A DNA stretch of 64,000 nucleotides from Physella acuta (Eukaryota > Mollusca > Gastropoda > Physidae): assembly GCF_028476545.1 (NCBI RefSeq), contig NW_026731988.1:376501-440500 (forward strand), in the 5' to 3' direction. The notes under the pieces are model-generated. The model made no database searches. It was not told where the DNA came from and saw nothing but the letters and a program-made list of their open reading frames with translations. The number at the start of each line of letters is the position of its first letter. The stretch's first letter is position 1. Positions 13,601-25,397 of this stretch are shown here, one piece after another. The position numbers were made by a program, and so were the translations under genes.

Positions 13601-13712
13601 ATAAAATTAGTAAATAAAATTTAGAAAATAGTTTACCTTTGGCACTACGCAGCAAAAAAAGTAAAATAAGTAGACAGTTGCAGGAATGCAGGTTAACACT
13701 TAGACAATTCAT
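7621..13712 (-). CDS. Gene C: short Ig-like receptor of the same family, stopping just after the membrane segment
   Basis: Four exons (minus strand): 13637-13712, 12081-12262, 10166-10370 and 7600-7754, with phases 1, 0, 1. Exon 1 gives a start and signal peptide (CLLILLFLLRSAK). Exons 2-3 form the family domain with a cysteine pair (CDNRELLEGKD, then KGCYY) and several N-glycosylation sites. The 205-bp exon 3 has exactly the length and phase of its gene B counterpart. Exon 4 gives a stalk and the membrane segment WCIMFIIISLICVFF. As read, the frame ends there with Ser-TGA at 7621 (198 aa in total). Seven T's precede the break; eight would continue into a basic MTRTFKRK anchor and an intact GTAAGT donor. 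So this is a recent frameshift, an assembly error or a true tail-less form. No tail exon was found to the left. MULE and repeat insertions fill the 10.1-7.8 kb intron. Confidence 0.7.
7855..8545. repeat. Dispersed repeat with ACTTCCGG sub-units, copy 1
   Basis: Contains about three diverged sub-units of about 150 bp with TACTTCCGGTTATCGGAAAT-type cores followed by CTCAAAATTTGATA. It ends in AAACGTC, a GCTCGATTAAAATAC stretch and a degraded CTATAC...GAAAAAGTAAA end. The same structure recurs at 63.2 kb and in part at 43.2 kb. Confidence 0.7.
8699..9739. mobile_element. MULE-like DNA transposon with repeat-built inverted ends
   Basis: The ends are inverted and consist of short tandem repeats of the GACAAAAGAGCGC type (8704-8795 and 9603-9735). 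The element is flanked by a perfect 9-bp direct repeat AAAAAATAT (8690-8698 and 9740-9748), the target-site length of Mutator-like elements. At 1041 bp it is far shorter than an autonomous MULE and lacks the DDE transposase core. It sits in gene C's last intron. Confidence 0.88.
8915..9349 (+). pseudogene. FLYWCH-domain fragment of a MULE protein
   Basis: From the ATG at 8915 the frame reads a FLYWCH-like zinc-binding pattern: ESQKGKVIILVEGYKYQKD, then TTWRCCKKDGCRGR, then SEYNYAPDP (an H of the usual motif is replaced here by Y). An in-frame TAA follows KVVSAI at 9176-9178. The same frame then continues with KWAVEGVEKPRLIIQQARA and APHLPAYVSSQRAIERQRKR, the part that follows FLYWCH in MULE-type proteins, up to 9349. 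So it is broken by at least one stop and has lost its catalytic part. Confidence 0.75.
9740..9815. mobile_element. Fragment of the GGCGCCAAAT hAT-like MITE
   Basis: GGGGGCGCCAAATTGAAAGC and GAAGGGTTGCTACGCC match the element at 39610-39748 but lack its left end. Confidence 0.5.
10435..10580 (+). mobile_element. Helitron-like non-autonomous copy H1 (internally deleted)
   Basis: Starts TCTATATATATAATTCTC, carries the family core TTGGTACTGTCGAATTCAC and ends in CTAG. Most of the interior found in H2-H4 is missing. Confidence 0.6.
10614..11488. mobile_element. TGACGTCA-ended MITE pieces
   Basis: Left end GGGGTCAGCCATAAATGACG at 10614. A matching right end (GTGTGACGTCATTTATTAGT) runs to about 11488. 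A SINE fragment (10770-10865) and non-repetitive sequence lie between, so this is either one interrupted element or two partial copies. Confidence 0.5.
10770..10865 (+). mobile_element. SINE fragment, copy 2
   Basis: The 3' body of the SINE family: CCTTCATATGCTGAGGTCAC then GGTGAACTCTACTTC. The tRNA-like head is absent. Confidence 0.65.
11596..11787. mobile_element. hAT-like MITE (GTGACACC type)
   Basis: Begins CAGAAGCGTGACACC and ends CGCTACGCCACTG. The flanks ACACGTTT and GTACGTTT match at six of eight bases, an aged 8-bp target duplication. Its GGTGTCAC blocks match the element at 21730-22071 in reverse. Confidence 0.65.
13020..13200 (+). mobile_element. Degraded SINE, copy 3
   Basis: AATGGGTACTTGTTAGGTTA and GGGCATCATACTGAC are diverged matches to the SINE body. 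Placement is tentative. Confidence 0.4.
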
Positions 13713-14380
<668 letters not shown>

Positions 14381-14399
14381 CCTCTTGTGAACAGGTTTA

Positions 14400-15562
<1,163 letters not shown>

Positions 15563-15719
15563 GGCTTATTTTGTCTGTCACATAACTCGAAAATATTTCA
15601 AATAGCTTTTATTTTAAAACCATACGTTTCCATAATAAAAAACATTTCGTAAAATCTATAGAAATTTTAATTTAAACTTTGGTTTAGCATTTTGTTAAAA
15701 AAAATCAATTATTATATAG

Positions 15720-15725
15720 TTTATT
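15720..15725 (-). promoter_or_regulatory. Candidate polyadenylation signal of gene B
   Basis: TTTATT on the plus strand gives AATAAA on the minus strand about 100 bases after the gene B stop. It is the first exact hexamer downstream. Confidence 0.4.
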
Positions 15726-15828
15726 AAATGTTTTTTAAAATGGCATAATTATTGTAAACAAGCTGATATATAATAAAATAATAACTGGATTACATATTTG
15801 CAATATTAAAACTTTAGAAGCAATATAT

Positions 15829-17563
15829 TTAGTTCATAGTCGAATAATGATCAATGATGGTGATATAATAATCACTAGAAGTCTGTGCTGGCTGTAAACG
15901 CTGATTAGTCGTGGCTGTGTTTGTTTCATACTCATCTAAAGGTGTTATATAATCATCGTGAACGTCTTGTGTGACCTTTGGCCCCGTTGGGACCTTGCAT
16001 TCTGCCTGAATGTGCTGGTGACTTTGGCTGTCCACACCCGGATCACCAATCACACTGTAGTGGTTACTGTGGCTGTCGTAACCAGGTACAGCAGAGTCAC
16101 CAGTCACACTGTAGTGGTTACTGTGGTTGTCGTTACCAGGTACAGCTACGTCACCAGTCATACTGTAGTGGTCTTTGTGGCTGTCGTTACCAGGTACAGC
16201 TACGTCATGAATCACACTGTAGTGGTTACTGTGGCTGTCGTTAACAGGTACAGCTACGTCACCAATCACACTGTAGTGGTTACTGTGGCTGTCGTTAACA
16301 GGTACAGCTACGTCATGAATCACACTGTAGTGGTTACTCGGTGCAGCTGTCCCCTTGGTATCATCAACAGGCCGATAGCTCTCGTTGTTGTACGTGGTAG
16401 CTGTTCCAGAGCGTACACCATAGGTCCTAGCCAGGTGACGAGGTGTTTTTAAATCTAGGTCAATAGAAAATAATTAGCTGCGAGTAATTAATACTGTTGC
16501 TGTGGGTTTTGTTTTATCGTCGCATTAGTTTAACAAATGTGTTGTTTTTATTTTTTGATTTTAATAAGTGTGCTCATTTATGATTGCATTTTAAATTCAG
16601 GCATTTTATACAGTCAGAACAAAGCTTGGCCAGAAACCCTACTTTTTATAAATTTGTTCTACGCTGTTCAACAAATGAAATAATTGAAATATATTACTTT
16701 TAATATATATATGAATATATTATTTATTTCGTATGTGTTAATTGCAAATTTAGAAAAACATCGAATTGTTTTTTTTTTCTAAAAATCGTAAGAAATTCTA
16801 ACATTCTACGTAGGTGTAGACAAGCATGCACAATGCGATATCGTGTTTAGATAAAACAGTAAAAAGCAAAAAATAGATGGCAGTTCAAATACATATTTTA
16901 GATACTCACACTTACACATATGAGTGGTATTTGCAGTATTACAATATCCCAAAAGTTAACTACTTCTGGAGGCCAAGCAACCTCGGTCACCGCCCCTCTG
17001 ATATAAAAATTTTTATAGCATAAACCTTTCCAGGAGTTTTCTAAGAAACTTCGCAAAATTTTATAGCATAAACCTTTCCAGGAGTTTACTAAGAAACTTC
17101 GCAAAATTTTATGTCGATCAATATGAGGGGTTTAGTAATCCATAACAGACCCACAGACATTATTTTTTGCAAATATAATACTAAAATATATTATGTAACT
17201 GAGTAACATGGTTATACCTCTCTCGTTTAATGGAGGGGATGCAGCATTTTTTAAACGTCGAAGTTTTTTCCCTATTGAAAAACACATTTATTTTACACGT
17301 TAGTAAAATTACGTTGTATTACTTTTAAAAATAAATGCATAGTAATATCAGGTTTTTTTAATGAATAAGAATACAAGTAATTATGTATATTAAAAAATTA
17401 TCATTTGCCGATTCAGTACATACGTTTTATGACAATCAACAGTAGTACGCCTAAGGTCTCTAAGCTAACAATGACTCCACCAAGAGCAGCAGGAACCACC
17501 ACTGCTGATACGCTTGTGGCAGGTGTGTTTTCTTCTGTATTTACAGATAACATAATTTACTTG

Positions 17564-17634
<71 letters not shown>

Positions 17635-19881
17635 GCTAAATATATAAGGTAGTATTTAATTATCAAATTTGTACGTTATTGAACTTTCGCCGGATGTCTG
17701 AAATTATATTGTTTTGCTACTCTTATAATCATTTAACAATTTTTTTTGGTAATTTTCAATTAACTGCATAACATGTCAAACATATATCAAATTATCTTCA
17801 CTTGTTTACGATATTATTCATATAAAAAACTCATTCAAAAGTTTATAAAATACGGCATTTTATATTTAAGCATGTTCAGTTTCGTTAAGTAGTGCAAAGT
17901 ATATTTAAGACATAGGCCTACTTTTTTTATGGAACTGATTATACATATTTATATATTATTTCTCATTTTTTTTATTGATTCGCTTCATGTTATATTCACA
18001 TATTTACATCGATAATCTTATGCTAAAGTAAGTTTGGTATAACGTAAAACCTTACTTATATCAATGCTCAGGTCATTAGCTCTGACAGCAAACTGTGTAC
18101 CGTTGATGACATCAGGATAAAGGTAGGCAGAAAAGACATTTGTACCCAGCTGTAAGCCGCCAACTTGTGTTACAAAGCTGCAGGTTGTTGTCATGTACTC
18201 GTTACCAGAGATGGTGTAGGATGTTGATGTACACGTTGTGTTGGTGTAGGTTTCGTTGTGCTGAAAGTTTAATTTTATTTTGTGTTTTACAACAATTGTA
18301 GTTATAAAAAGAATGATAAAGACTATTAATTATTTCACATGAATGGTAGAAAATGTACCACACTTGGTATACTCATACATAAGTTAAAATGAGTATGTTA
18401 TAGTAACACAATCGGCATTGGACATTACTCCATTCATTAATCTCCAGGTCTTTAACCCTAAGTAAATTACCCCGCCTTACCCCTGTCGTATTATTTGTAA
18501 CTTAATTACCCCGCAGGTGAGTTCCCCCCCCCCCCACCGCATTATTAGCTCCCTTGGAAATACGTCATACCTATTTCTATCCAACCCCGTATCCAGATCC
18601 CTACTTATAATCGTAACCATATAAATATCTATCACAATCACAATCATATCCTTTACTTATCCTTAACCTATCCCTAACACAATATCTAGTGCTACCCCAA
18701 CACTGATCTTAACTCTAATACTAACCTAAACTGTATCCTTGTCTCACTCTCTCTCTCTTAGATCCTATAAATTAGTAACTGCAAGTGGGGGAGAGAGGGG
18801 GAGGCGTGGCAAAGGTCAACTGTAATAGTTTTGGGTATCGGGGGTTTATTGACAGAGAATAGATGTACAACTTACAAGCCAGACCGTCAATATTAAAATT
18901 TATACTAGTACCTTAATTTATCAACATCCATACCAACCTACCATAGCAACATAACCATACCAACCTACCACAGCAACATAACCATACCAACCTACCACAG
19001 TAACAAAACCATACCAACCTACCTCAGCAACAATACCATAAGACAAAACCTACCACAGTAACAAAACTATATAAACCTACCACAAACACATTACAATGTA
19101 AACCTACCACAGACACAATACACTTCGCTGCTGGATAAGTCTTGTTTGTGGTGCAGACAATAGAGACGTCCTGGCCGTCCGCTGACAAAGTTGGAGTGTT
19201 GCATACAACGTTTTCAGGTGGCACTGAAACCAACGAGACTCAAGTTTAGAGTTTTCTCCATCGTCAAAACGAGAGCTTTCACAAAATACTTTAAAGTGTT
19301 TTTTGGTACAAATCTAATTATTTTAAATAACTTTGTTTGCCTGTGTATACAAAGTCATAATATGTACATCTATTTATTATAAATGTAATGCTTCTTACCG
19401 TAGAATATAAAAGATAAGCAAGGGATGATCAAACCACCTATGTAACTACAACGCAACGGAAATGTAAGTTCAAACCAAGCTCGGTTGCTGCGAATAATTA
19501 CTAATGTACTGCTTTCTATGTAATTGTTTACACATTTCACAGAAAATTTGTAATATTCAGGCGAATAGGAATCGCAGTGACAACCTTCACATGTAGTCAT
19601 AACAGCACCTGCCTTTGTCTTCCAGGCAAATGTGGTGACTGCTTTAGAAATTCCGAAATAACAATTAACTTCATTGGAGGCTTCCTCTTTAAACAGACAC
19701 GTGTCATGGCTACTTGCCTCTGTGATTTTAAAAAAAAGGAAACAACACGATTTAATTCGCTGTGATATAAATGTTTTTAACTTAACATGAACGTGTGTTT
19801 GTATTACTTTATCTAGGTGTATTTTGGTCTGCCGATATGCTACTCACTCATATAAACTTTTATTTATACAAACACACACAC

Positions 19882-19972
<91 letters not shown>

Positions 19973-20120
19973 ATTTGTGTGTGTGTGTGAGAGAGAGAGA
20001 TAGAGAGAGTATATTTGTGTGATTTACTTTTAACTTTACATCTATTACTATATTACCTGCCGTGTTATCAACTAAAACAATAAATAATACTCCACATAAT
20101 GTAATGGTGTAGAAACCCAT
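15829..20120 (-). CDS. Gene B: complete single-pass Ig-like receptor with repeated tyrosine tail
   Basis: Six exons: 20057-20120, 19399-19719, 19108-19223, 18056-18260, 17424-17534 and 15829-16454. Lengths sum to 1443 bases (480 aa plus stop), with every junction GT-AG and in phase. Residues 1-21 are a signal peptide (MGFYTITLCGVLFIVLV). Residues about 22-128 form a cysteine-rich extracellular region (HDTC, NCYFG, a later TFAW tryptophan). Residues 129-235 form the two-exon family domain (VVCNTP, SIVCTTN, TTCSFV, AYLYP). A membrane helix spans about 246-271 (GVIVSLETLGVLLLIVI). The 208-residue tail has YNNE, YRPV, five 18-residue repeats ending in HYSVI-type motifs, DYITPL and the family end IIDHYSTMN. 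The start is the ATG at 20118-20120, because the codon upstream in frame is ATT. Role inferred: surface receptor using SH2 or AP-2 adaptors. No exact family name is claimed. Confidence 0.85.
16048..16335 (-). repeat. Coding minisatellite in the gene B tail (54-bp unit)
   Basis: Residues 313-408 of gene B are a partial unit plus five full 18-residue units of the pattern GDVAVPxNDSHSNHYSVI. Units differ at a few residues (HDV for GDV, YSMT or YSVT for YSVI, KDHY for SNHY). The DNA unit is 54 bp, so gain or loss of a unit keeps frame and changes the number of tail tyrosines by one. Three of the five full units, and the leading partial unit, carry a canonical Yxx-hydrophobic motif. Confidence 0.9.
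17011..17106. repeat. 48-bp tandem duplication in the last intron of gene B
   Basis: Two adjacent copies of 48 bases, each containing AAACCTTTCCAGGAGTTT and ACTTCGCAAAA, differ at about one base. The near identity points to a recent duplication. Confidence 0.85.
17567..17632. repeat. (AT)n microsatellite in gene B intron
   Basis: About 66 bp of AT, only about 30 bases upstream (gene strand) of the membrane-exon acceptor. Confidence 0.93.
18925..19107. repeat. Minisatellite built from the gene B exon-3 splice donor
   Basis: Units of about 26 bp read, on the gene strand, GTTGCTGTGGTAGGTTGGTA. The array starts exactly at the end of exon 3, whose last bases and donor (CTGTG|GTAGGTT) are the first unit. 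Seven GTAGGTT copies are visible, several preceded by the same CTGTG as the real exon end. Confidence 0.85.
19884..20008. repeat. Compound (AT)n(GT)n(GA)n microsatellite in gene B intron 1
   Basis: Three dinucleotide blocks run in sequence between exons 1 and 2 of gene B. Confidence 0.93.
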
Positions 20121-20791
20121 GTTTATCAATGTTTCAGTTGCTTCTTATGTATTCCTTTGTCTCTTTTTAAACATCAACTTGTTTGAAACCTTTTTTTGTA
20201 ACTTTTCTAACTCTGAATACTAACTACGTAAACACTGGAAAACTTTCACAAGCGTATAAAACATCACCTTCCAAATGTTTGTGTGAAAGTAAATTACGCC
20301 ACGTTTCAAACAGATAAATATTTAATATTCTATTAAACCAAAAAAACATCTTCACTAATTATAAATAATGAATTTTTTTACAAGTTCAAAAGTAAAAACA
20401 CACTCATTATTCGGTAGTGAACAGCCAAGAATTAATATAAAAAACATGCTTGTTTTACACACCCTTAAGTAGGATTGTTTTCTGAATATATACATTAAGT
20501 CTAGTAAATATTTTTAAAATTAAATTCTCAACCATCGAAAAATACATTTTAATACAACAATGTTCTGAACTCTTATCATAATGTATTGTTTAGAATCTTG
20601 TAAAGTTAATAAAAAAATGTCCATCATCTAACTATCATATTATTTTAAATATCCTTTTTGTAAGACACGGTTTAATGTTAGTACTTGGCATACTTAAAAT
20701 AAACCAAAACCAAGCTACGGTAGTATATTTGTTGTTAATTTTACTCCTAACTAGAGGCCTAATACTGAATATCAACATTGTTTGTGTAGAC

Positions 20792-21017
20792 CAGGGGTCT
20801 CCAAAATACGGCCCGTGGGCCGAATGCGGCCCGCGAGTTCCTCTCATCCGGCCCTCGGAGATCTTTTTGTCCACAGAAAAAAACATGTTTGTTGTCGGTG
20901 GCTGAGGAAAAATGCCCCCCCCCCCCCCCAATGAGATGCCTGGAAGAAACTCTGGCCCTCGAACTTAGAAATTGATAGTTAATGCGGCCCTCGGGCTGAA
21001 AAGTTTGGAGACCCCTG
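20792..21017. mobile_element. hAT MITE with perfect 8-bp target duplication
   Basis: Ends CAGGGGTCTCCAAAATACGG and, inverted, TTTGGAGACCCCTG. Both flanks read GTGTAGAC (20784-20791 and 21018-21025). The 226-bp body is CGGCCC-rich and non-coding. Confidence 0.92.
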
Positions 21018-21729
21018 GTGTAGACAAAACGATGTTTTAAATATGCAAACGATGAATCACTGTGTTTTAATTGCATTATCTTTAGTTTGCACAATGCACT
21101 GACATTAAATCGAAAACACTTATACTAGATAATATCATTATCAGCAGCTAACATCAGGACATCATTTCGATCATCCGTTTTCTAAAGATTTTTTTATGGA
21201 AACAGAAGAACAAATTAATTCGGCACTTTTAAAAAAGCAGATTATCTCCTTTGATTTTAAACAAGCATAAACCCATATTACATGTTTAAATTTTACATTT
21301 TTACGTAATATATTTAAATTTGAATAAGTAAACATTCATACGCATCCGTATTTAAGCGACCTTCTATTTTATTGATTGAACAGGTGTAAAAATCATTTTT
21401 TTTAAAATTATATTTACTCTTCGATCTGACTCTGACACCCCTCTGCCCTCCCCCCTTTTCCCCGATGTTATTGTGTTACAGTGGGGAAGTTGACAGCGTG
21501 ATAGTCGCCTTATGTTATGGTAGTAAGTGCATGTGTACCTGTGATGGATAAATGAGTCAAGTCTGACACAGAGTACCTCAGTATACAACGGTGCTGAAAA
21601 AAAGTTTTAAATCTTAACAGAATTTAAAGTTCCACAAGAAGAGATTTAGGAAAGAGTTCGTGCTTTATGCCAAACATCCTGAATATAAAGTGACTTCATG
21701 GTCGGATGGTGGAGCTTATTACTGCTAGC

Positions 21730-22071
21730 CAGTGGCGTCGACTGGTCGGGTGTCACCCGGTGCGGCATATCGCGGTGTCACCCCTCCGCCAAAGAAAAAA
21801 GTGTATATATATATGTATATATATGTGTGTGTGTGTATGTGTGTGTGTCGGCCTAAATAGGCCTATAATACCCTGCCCTTTTGCAATAATTGTTAATTTG
21901 TACTTAAAAGACTATTTAACTTTAATCACTAAAATGGATCTGACAAAAAAGTCATTTTTCTTCTGTACTTTTTGCAATTTTTTTCCTTGGTGTCACCCCC
22001 CCCTCCTAAATGGTGTCACCCGGTGCGGTCCGCACCCCCCCCCCCCCCCTCCCCGCCACCCCTCGCCTCTG
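21730..22071. mobile_element. hAT-like MITE (GGTGTCACC type)
   Basis: Starts CAGTGGCGTCGACTGG and ends CCCCTCGCCTCTG. Flanks CTGCTAGC and CTGCTAGT differ at one base (8-bp duplication). Interior holds GGTGTCACCC blocks and a TATATG run. Confidence 0.82.
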
Positions 22072-22379
22072 CTGCTAGTTTGAAATTTTTCAGTAAAGAT
22101 CCCAGGTTGAGTCTGTAGGACATCTTCGAGTCCATCCAGCTTTGACAGTTAGCGTTAAGGAAACTTTATAGGGAAGTAAAGGTGGCTGGGCAGTGCTGAC
22201 TGTAGTCGGACACATCAGGATCTGGATAGGTTAATATTTACGGTCCAGACAATACAGCATTCTTAGTATGATGGTTGCTAATTGCTCAAGAAAAAGATCT
22301 TAATCTCGCCTGAAGAGGATCAACTAAATTAACTTAGAAAAATATGATCTCACTTTCATGTACATTGAAAATGAAAAAA

Positions 22380-22830
22380 AAAAAATACTCAATGCAAACA
22401 GGTCTTATATAACTAATTCGAAAACCCCAGATAGACCCAAAATGTACTCAAAAATTTATTCTCCTAATAACCACTAAAAAAGTCTAACAAAAACCTTAGT
22501 CTCCAAAAAAAGAACAGTTCCTACACAAATTAATATATGTAACATCACAGTGAGGAACAAACAAAATCACTATCACCTAATCACAGAGATTATTCAGTAT
22601 ACACATGATAAAAATACCCAAGCATGCATTCTCAACTTAGACCAGGAAAAAGCTTTCGACTGAGTAGCGCACACATATCTTCACAAAATTCTCAAAACAA
22701 TTTAGATTTGCTTTTCGTGACATGGGTTCTACTAAAACGCAGACAACCACCTACTGATAGACCATAACATGTCACAACCCTTTATTATTTTAAAATCAGT
22801 TTGACAAGGATTAGACAAATAGACATAATA
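22380..22830 (+). pseudogene. Degraded LINE reverse-transcriptase fragment (L1/Tx1-like)
   Basis: Across frames, peptides such as HLITEIIQYTHDK and ACILNLDQEKAFD correspond to the region around the first catalytic aspartate of an L1-type reverse transcriptase (usually FDxV; here the codon after FD is a stop). Several stops and frame changes are present. Only this short piece remains, without endonuclease. Confidence 0.65.
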
Positions 22831-23394
22831 TTGAAAAAATGTAAATATTCTCAAAACCCGAAAAGCGCCGGGTGCTGCTAGATTCCAAATAATTATCAGA
22901 CTATCTTATTAATCAAGTTCTCAAGTCAGGAATCTTTTCAGGGAGGAGGGGGGGGGTGAGATGCAGTAGAAGGGCAGCCCCCCCCCCCCCCATTAAAATA
23001 AAAAGTTATGATGGTAAAAAAAAATACTTTATCCAGCTTTCGCCCCTCGGAAATTTTAAGTGCCCCCCCCCCCCCCCCGAAGGAAAAAAGTCATAAAGAA
23101 ACCACTAGAAGGCTTAACTATTCTTCAAAACAACATTTAGGCCAGGTGCTTTGGTGAAAAGTAAAATCTGTGTTTCTGAAATTTAAACATTACCACTGTT
23201 TGATGGTAGTTAATGCGATTGGCTCGAACGCGACTTGGCATTACAGAAGGTATATGGGACAAAACGTAATAGTGGCAATAAAAGTTGGCTATCCCCTAAA
23301 AAAATGTCAAAGTATTTCTTTCATACTTCACTTGAAGGGGGGTTACCTCAAGTAAGATTCTCCCAAAAGGGCGGAATAAGAATATTATTAAAAA

Positions 23395-23558
23395 CGAGCT
23401 GACCCGCAGCGTATCATACGCCGCTATTTAGTTGTTTTATTTTCTACTTTTCAGTAATTCATAATTTGTCAATTCGACAGTACCAATGCTGCCACTGAAA
23501 ATATTTGCTTTAAAACACTACCCCCCCCCCCCTTTCCCCTAACCCCGACCCTACACCC

Positions 23559-23591
<33 letters not shown>

Positions 23592-23835
23592 TGAAACAGC
23601 CTCCTCTTAGTTATTTCTTAGTTACCTCCTGTAAGTTTAAAATCAAACTAAATTATCTGCCCCTAATAGAAACCCGGCTCTACGATTTGTAAACATTCAG
23701 CTTTGTAAACATTTAGCGTGACAACAGCTCACCAGACAATGTGGGGGTGGTAGTGATAGTGAAAGAGAGGGGACTGCAAGGAGGCGCTTGCAGCTTGTTT
23801 TCTAACGGCTCCCAGAAGAGAATTATATATATAGA
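23395..23835 (-). mobile_element. Helitron-like non-autonomous copy H2
   Basis: On the minus strand it starts TCTATATATATAATTCTC and ends with the hairpin GCGTATGATACGC, then AGCGGGTCAGCTCG. It is inserted between A and T, the Helitron target. Long C-runs lie in the middle. Confidence 0.8.
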
Positions 23836-24801
23836 TATTTGCTTTGATCTCTAGGGAGAATTGTCTGAAAGAAAAATTGCTAATATGCCTACTGTAGTAT
23901 CATTACTGACAGACGAAGTAGTTCCCAACACCCTCTACTGCGCCTCCCTCCCCAACTAGGTGCCTCTCAGAAACTCCAGCTTCAAAAAGATGCAAGGTTT
24001 ATTGCCTTTCTCAAACTCACAACCCAAATAAACCTTATCAGCAGTCTGGATAGTAGGTAACATGATACATTTTTTAATTTATCAGAATCACAATATACGT
24101 ATTTTGTATATACTATACAAAAATATTAGTCCCAATATAGTGGGCTTTAGTTAGATCAAGAGAAAAAGTTGTTTGTAAATTAGTTGGTTTTTAATGATTT
24201 TCAAAGAATGATCAGCCACATACTTAAAAGAAAAACAAGGGTTTCTAGGTTTTGGAATTCTTTAATTTACAACACATCATGATTCAATACCAAACACCAT
24301 GCACACACAGCCAGAAGACAACAGTTAAATAATGTAAATAAATTATGTACAGTATTTATAGTACAATGAATTTATATCTCTAAGTACTAAAATGTGTAAA
24401 AGTAATAAAAGTAAAAGTATAATTTACATAAATATCTTAAGAATGTTGACAATCAAGGAATGTATATAGGAAGGCCTACTTGATATGAATGTTTACCTTT
24501 TCAAGATAACTGTTGTGTTACAATAAAAAAACAATACAAGAACAATAATTTCATACTTTGGTACATTACAGTCCATTGTTTTTGTGTAGATGGTAGAATT
24601 TAGTGTAGATGTTTAAAATTTAAGCAATCACACTTAAATACAGGCACTGAAACCATAACCATTAAAATCAAATGTTAAGAACCAGATAATCAGACTTATT
24701 ATTATAAAGTCTAATATCAGTAACATATTTATAAATGTAAATTTCAGTAAAATTATTTCGCATATGTAAATCACCGAGTAATATTTTTTTTAAAAATACC
24801 A

Positions 24802-24807
24802 TTTATT
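24802..24807 (-). promoter_or_regulatory. Candidate polyadenylation signal of gene D
   Basis: This is the first AATAAA on the minus strand after the gene D stop, about 590 bases on. The stretch between (24.8-25.4 kb) has no repeats and looks like a plain AT-rich 3' UTR. Confidence 0.35.
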
Positions 24808-25397
24808 TATAAAATTTAACAAAATCATCTCATAAAATAACTACATTTAAATGACAAACCACAGAGATTAGATGTCTTAACTTTTTAAAAATCCATCATT
24901 AGGAAGAGTACAATTCAAAAGTGTAAATAGATGTAGTTGACATTGGTTAATTTATCATACAATGTGGAGATTATGCATTAAAACAGTTTTAAACATGTTT
25001 CAAAGTGACCTCAAAAATTTACATTAAGAATATTTAGTCCTACATGGTATCAGACACAAGAATTGGGAATTAAAGTTTGGAATGGTGTGGTTGCATAATT
25101 AAGATTCAACAAGAACACTCAAATGTATTGGTATTAAAAGCAATAATAACACATATTGCAAGCCACCTAACAGTAGGTCTCAAAGTCGTACCTTTTATAC
25201 GAAAAGTTAAAAAAAAAACATGTAGCAATAGCTGAAGTTGTTAATTTAAAATTATTATAGCTGCTAACAAAATCTTCCTTATAAGTCTACTTAAGGTAAA
25301 ATAATAGCATCAACCCAGTGATATTATTAAACAAAGGGCTGGACAACCTTGACAATTACGATAATATTCTTGTAAAAGATTATATCATTTGAGGGTC

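Larger units (their letters stand above)
20121..25397. other. Gap between genes B and D
   Basis: Contains two hAT-like MITEs, a LINE fragment, a Helitron-like copy and C-rich runs, listed separately. The rest is AT-rich without exon-like sequence; the last 0.6 kb is probably gene D 3' UTR. Confidence 0.55.

Noticed and set aside
15958-16452. Plus-strand 164-residue frame opposite the gene B tail
   Set aside because: It is the antisense shadow of the coding minisatellite; gene B on the minus strand has splice sites, phase and homology to gene A.
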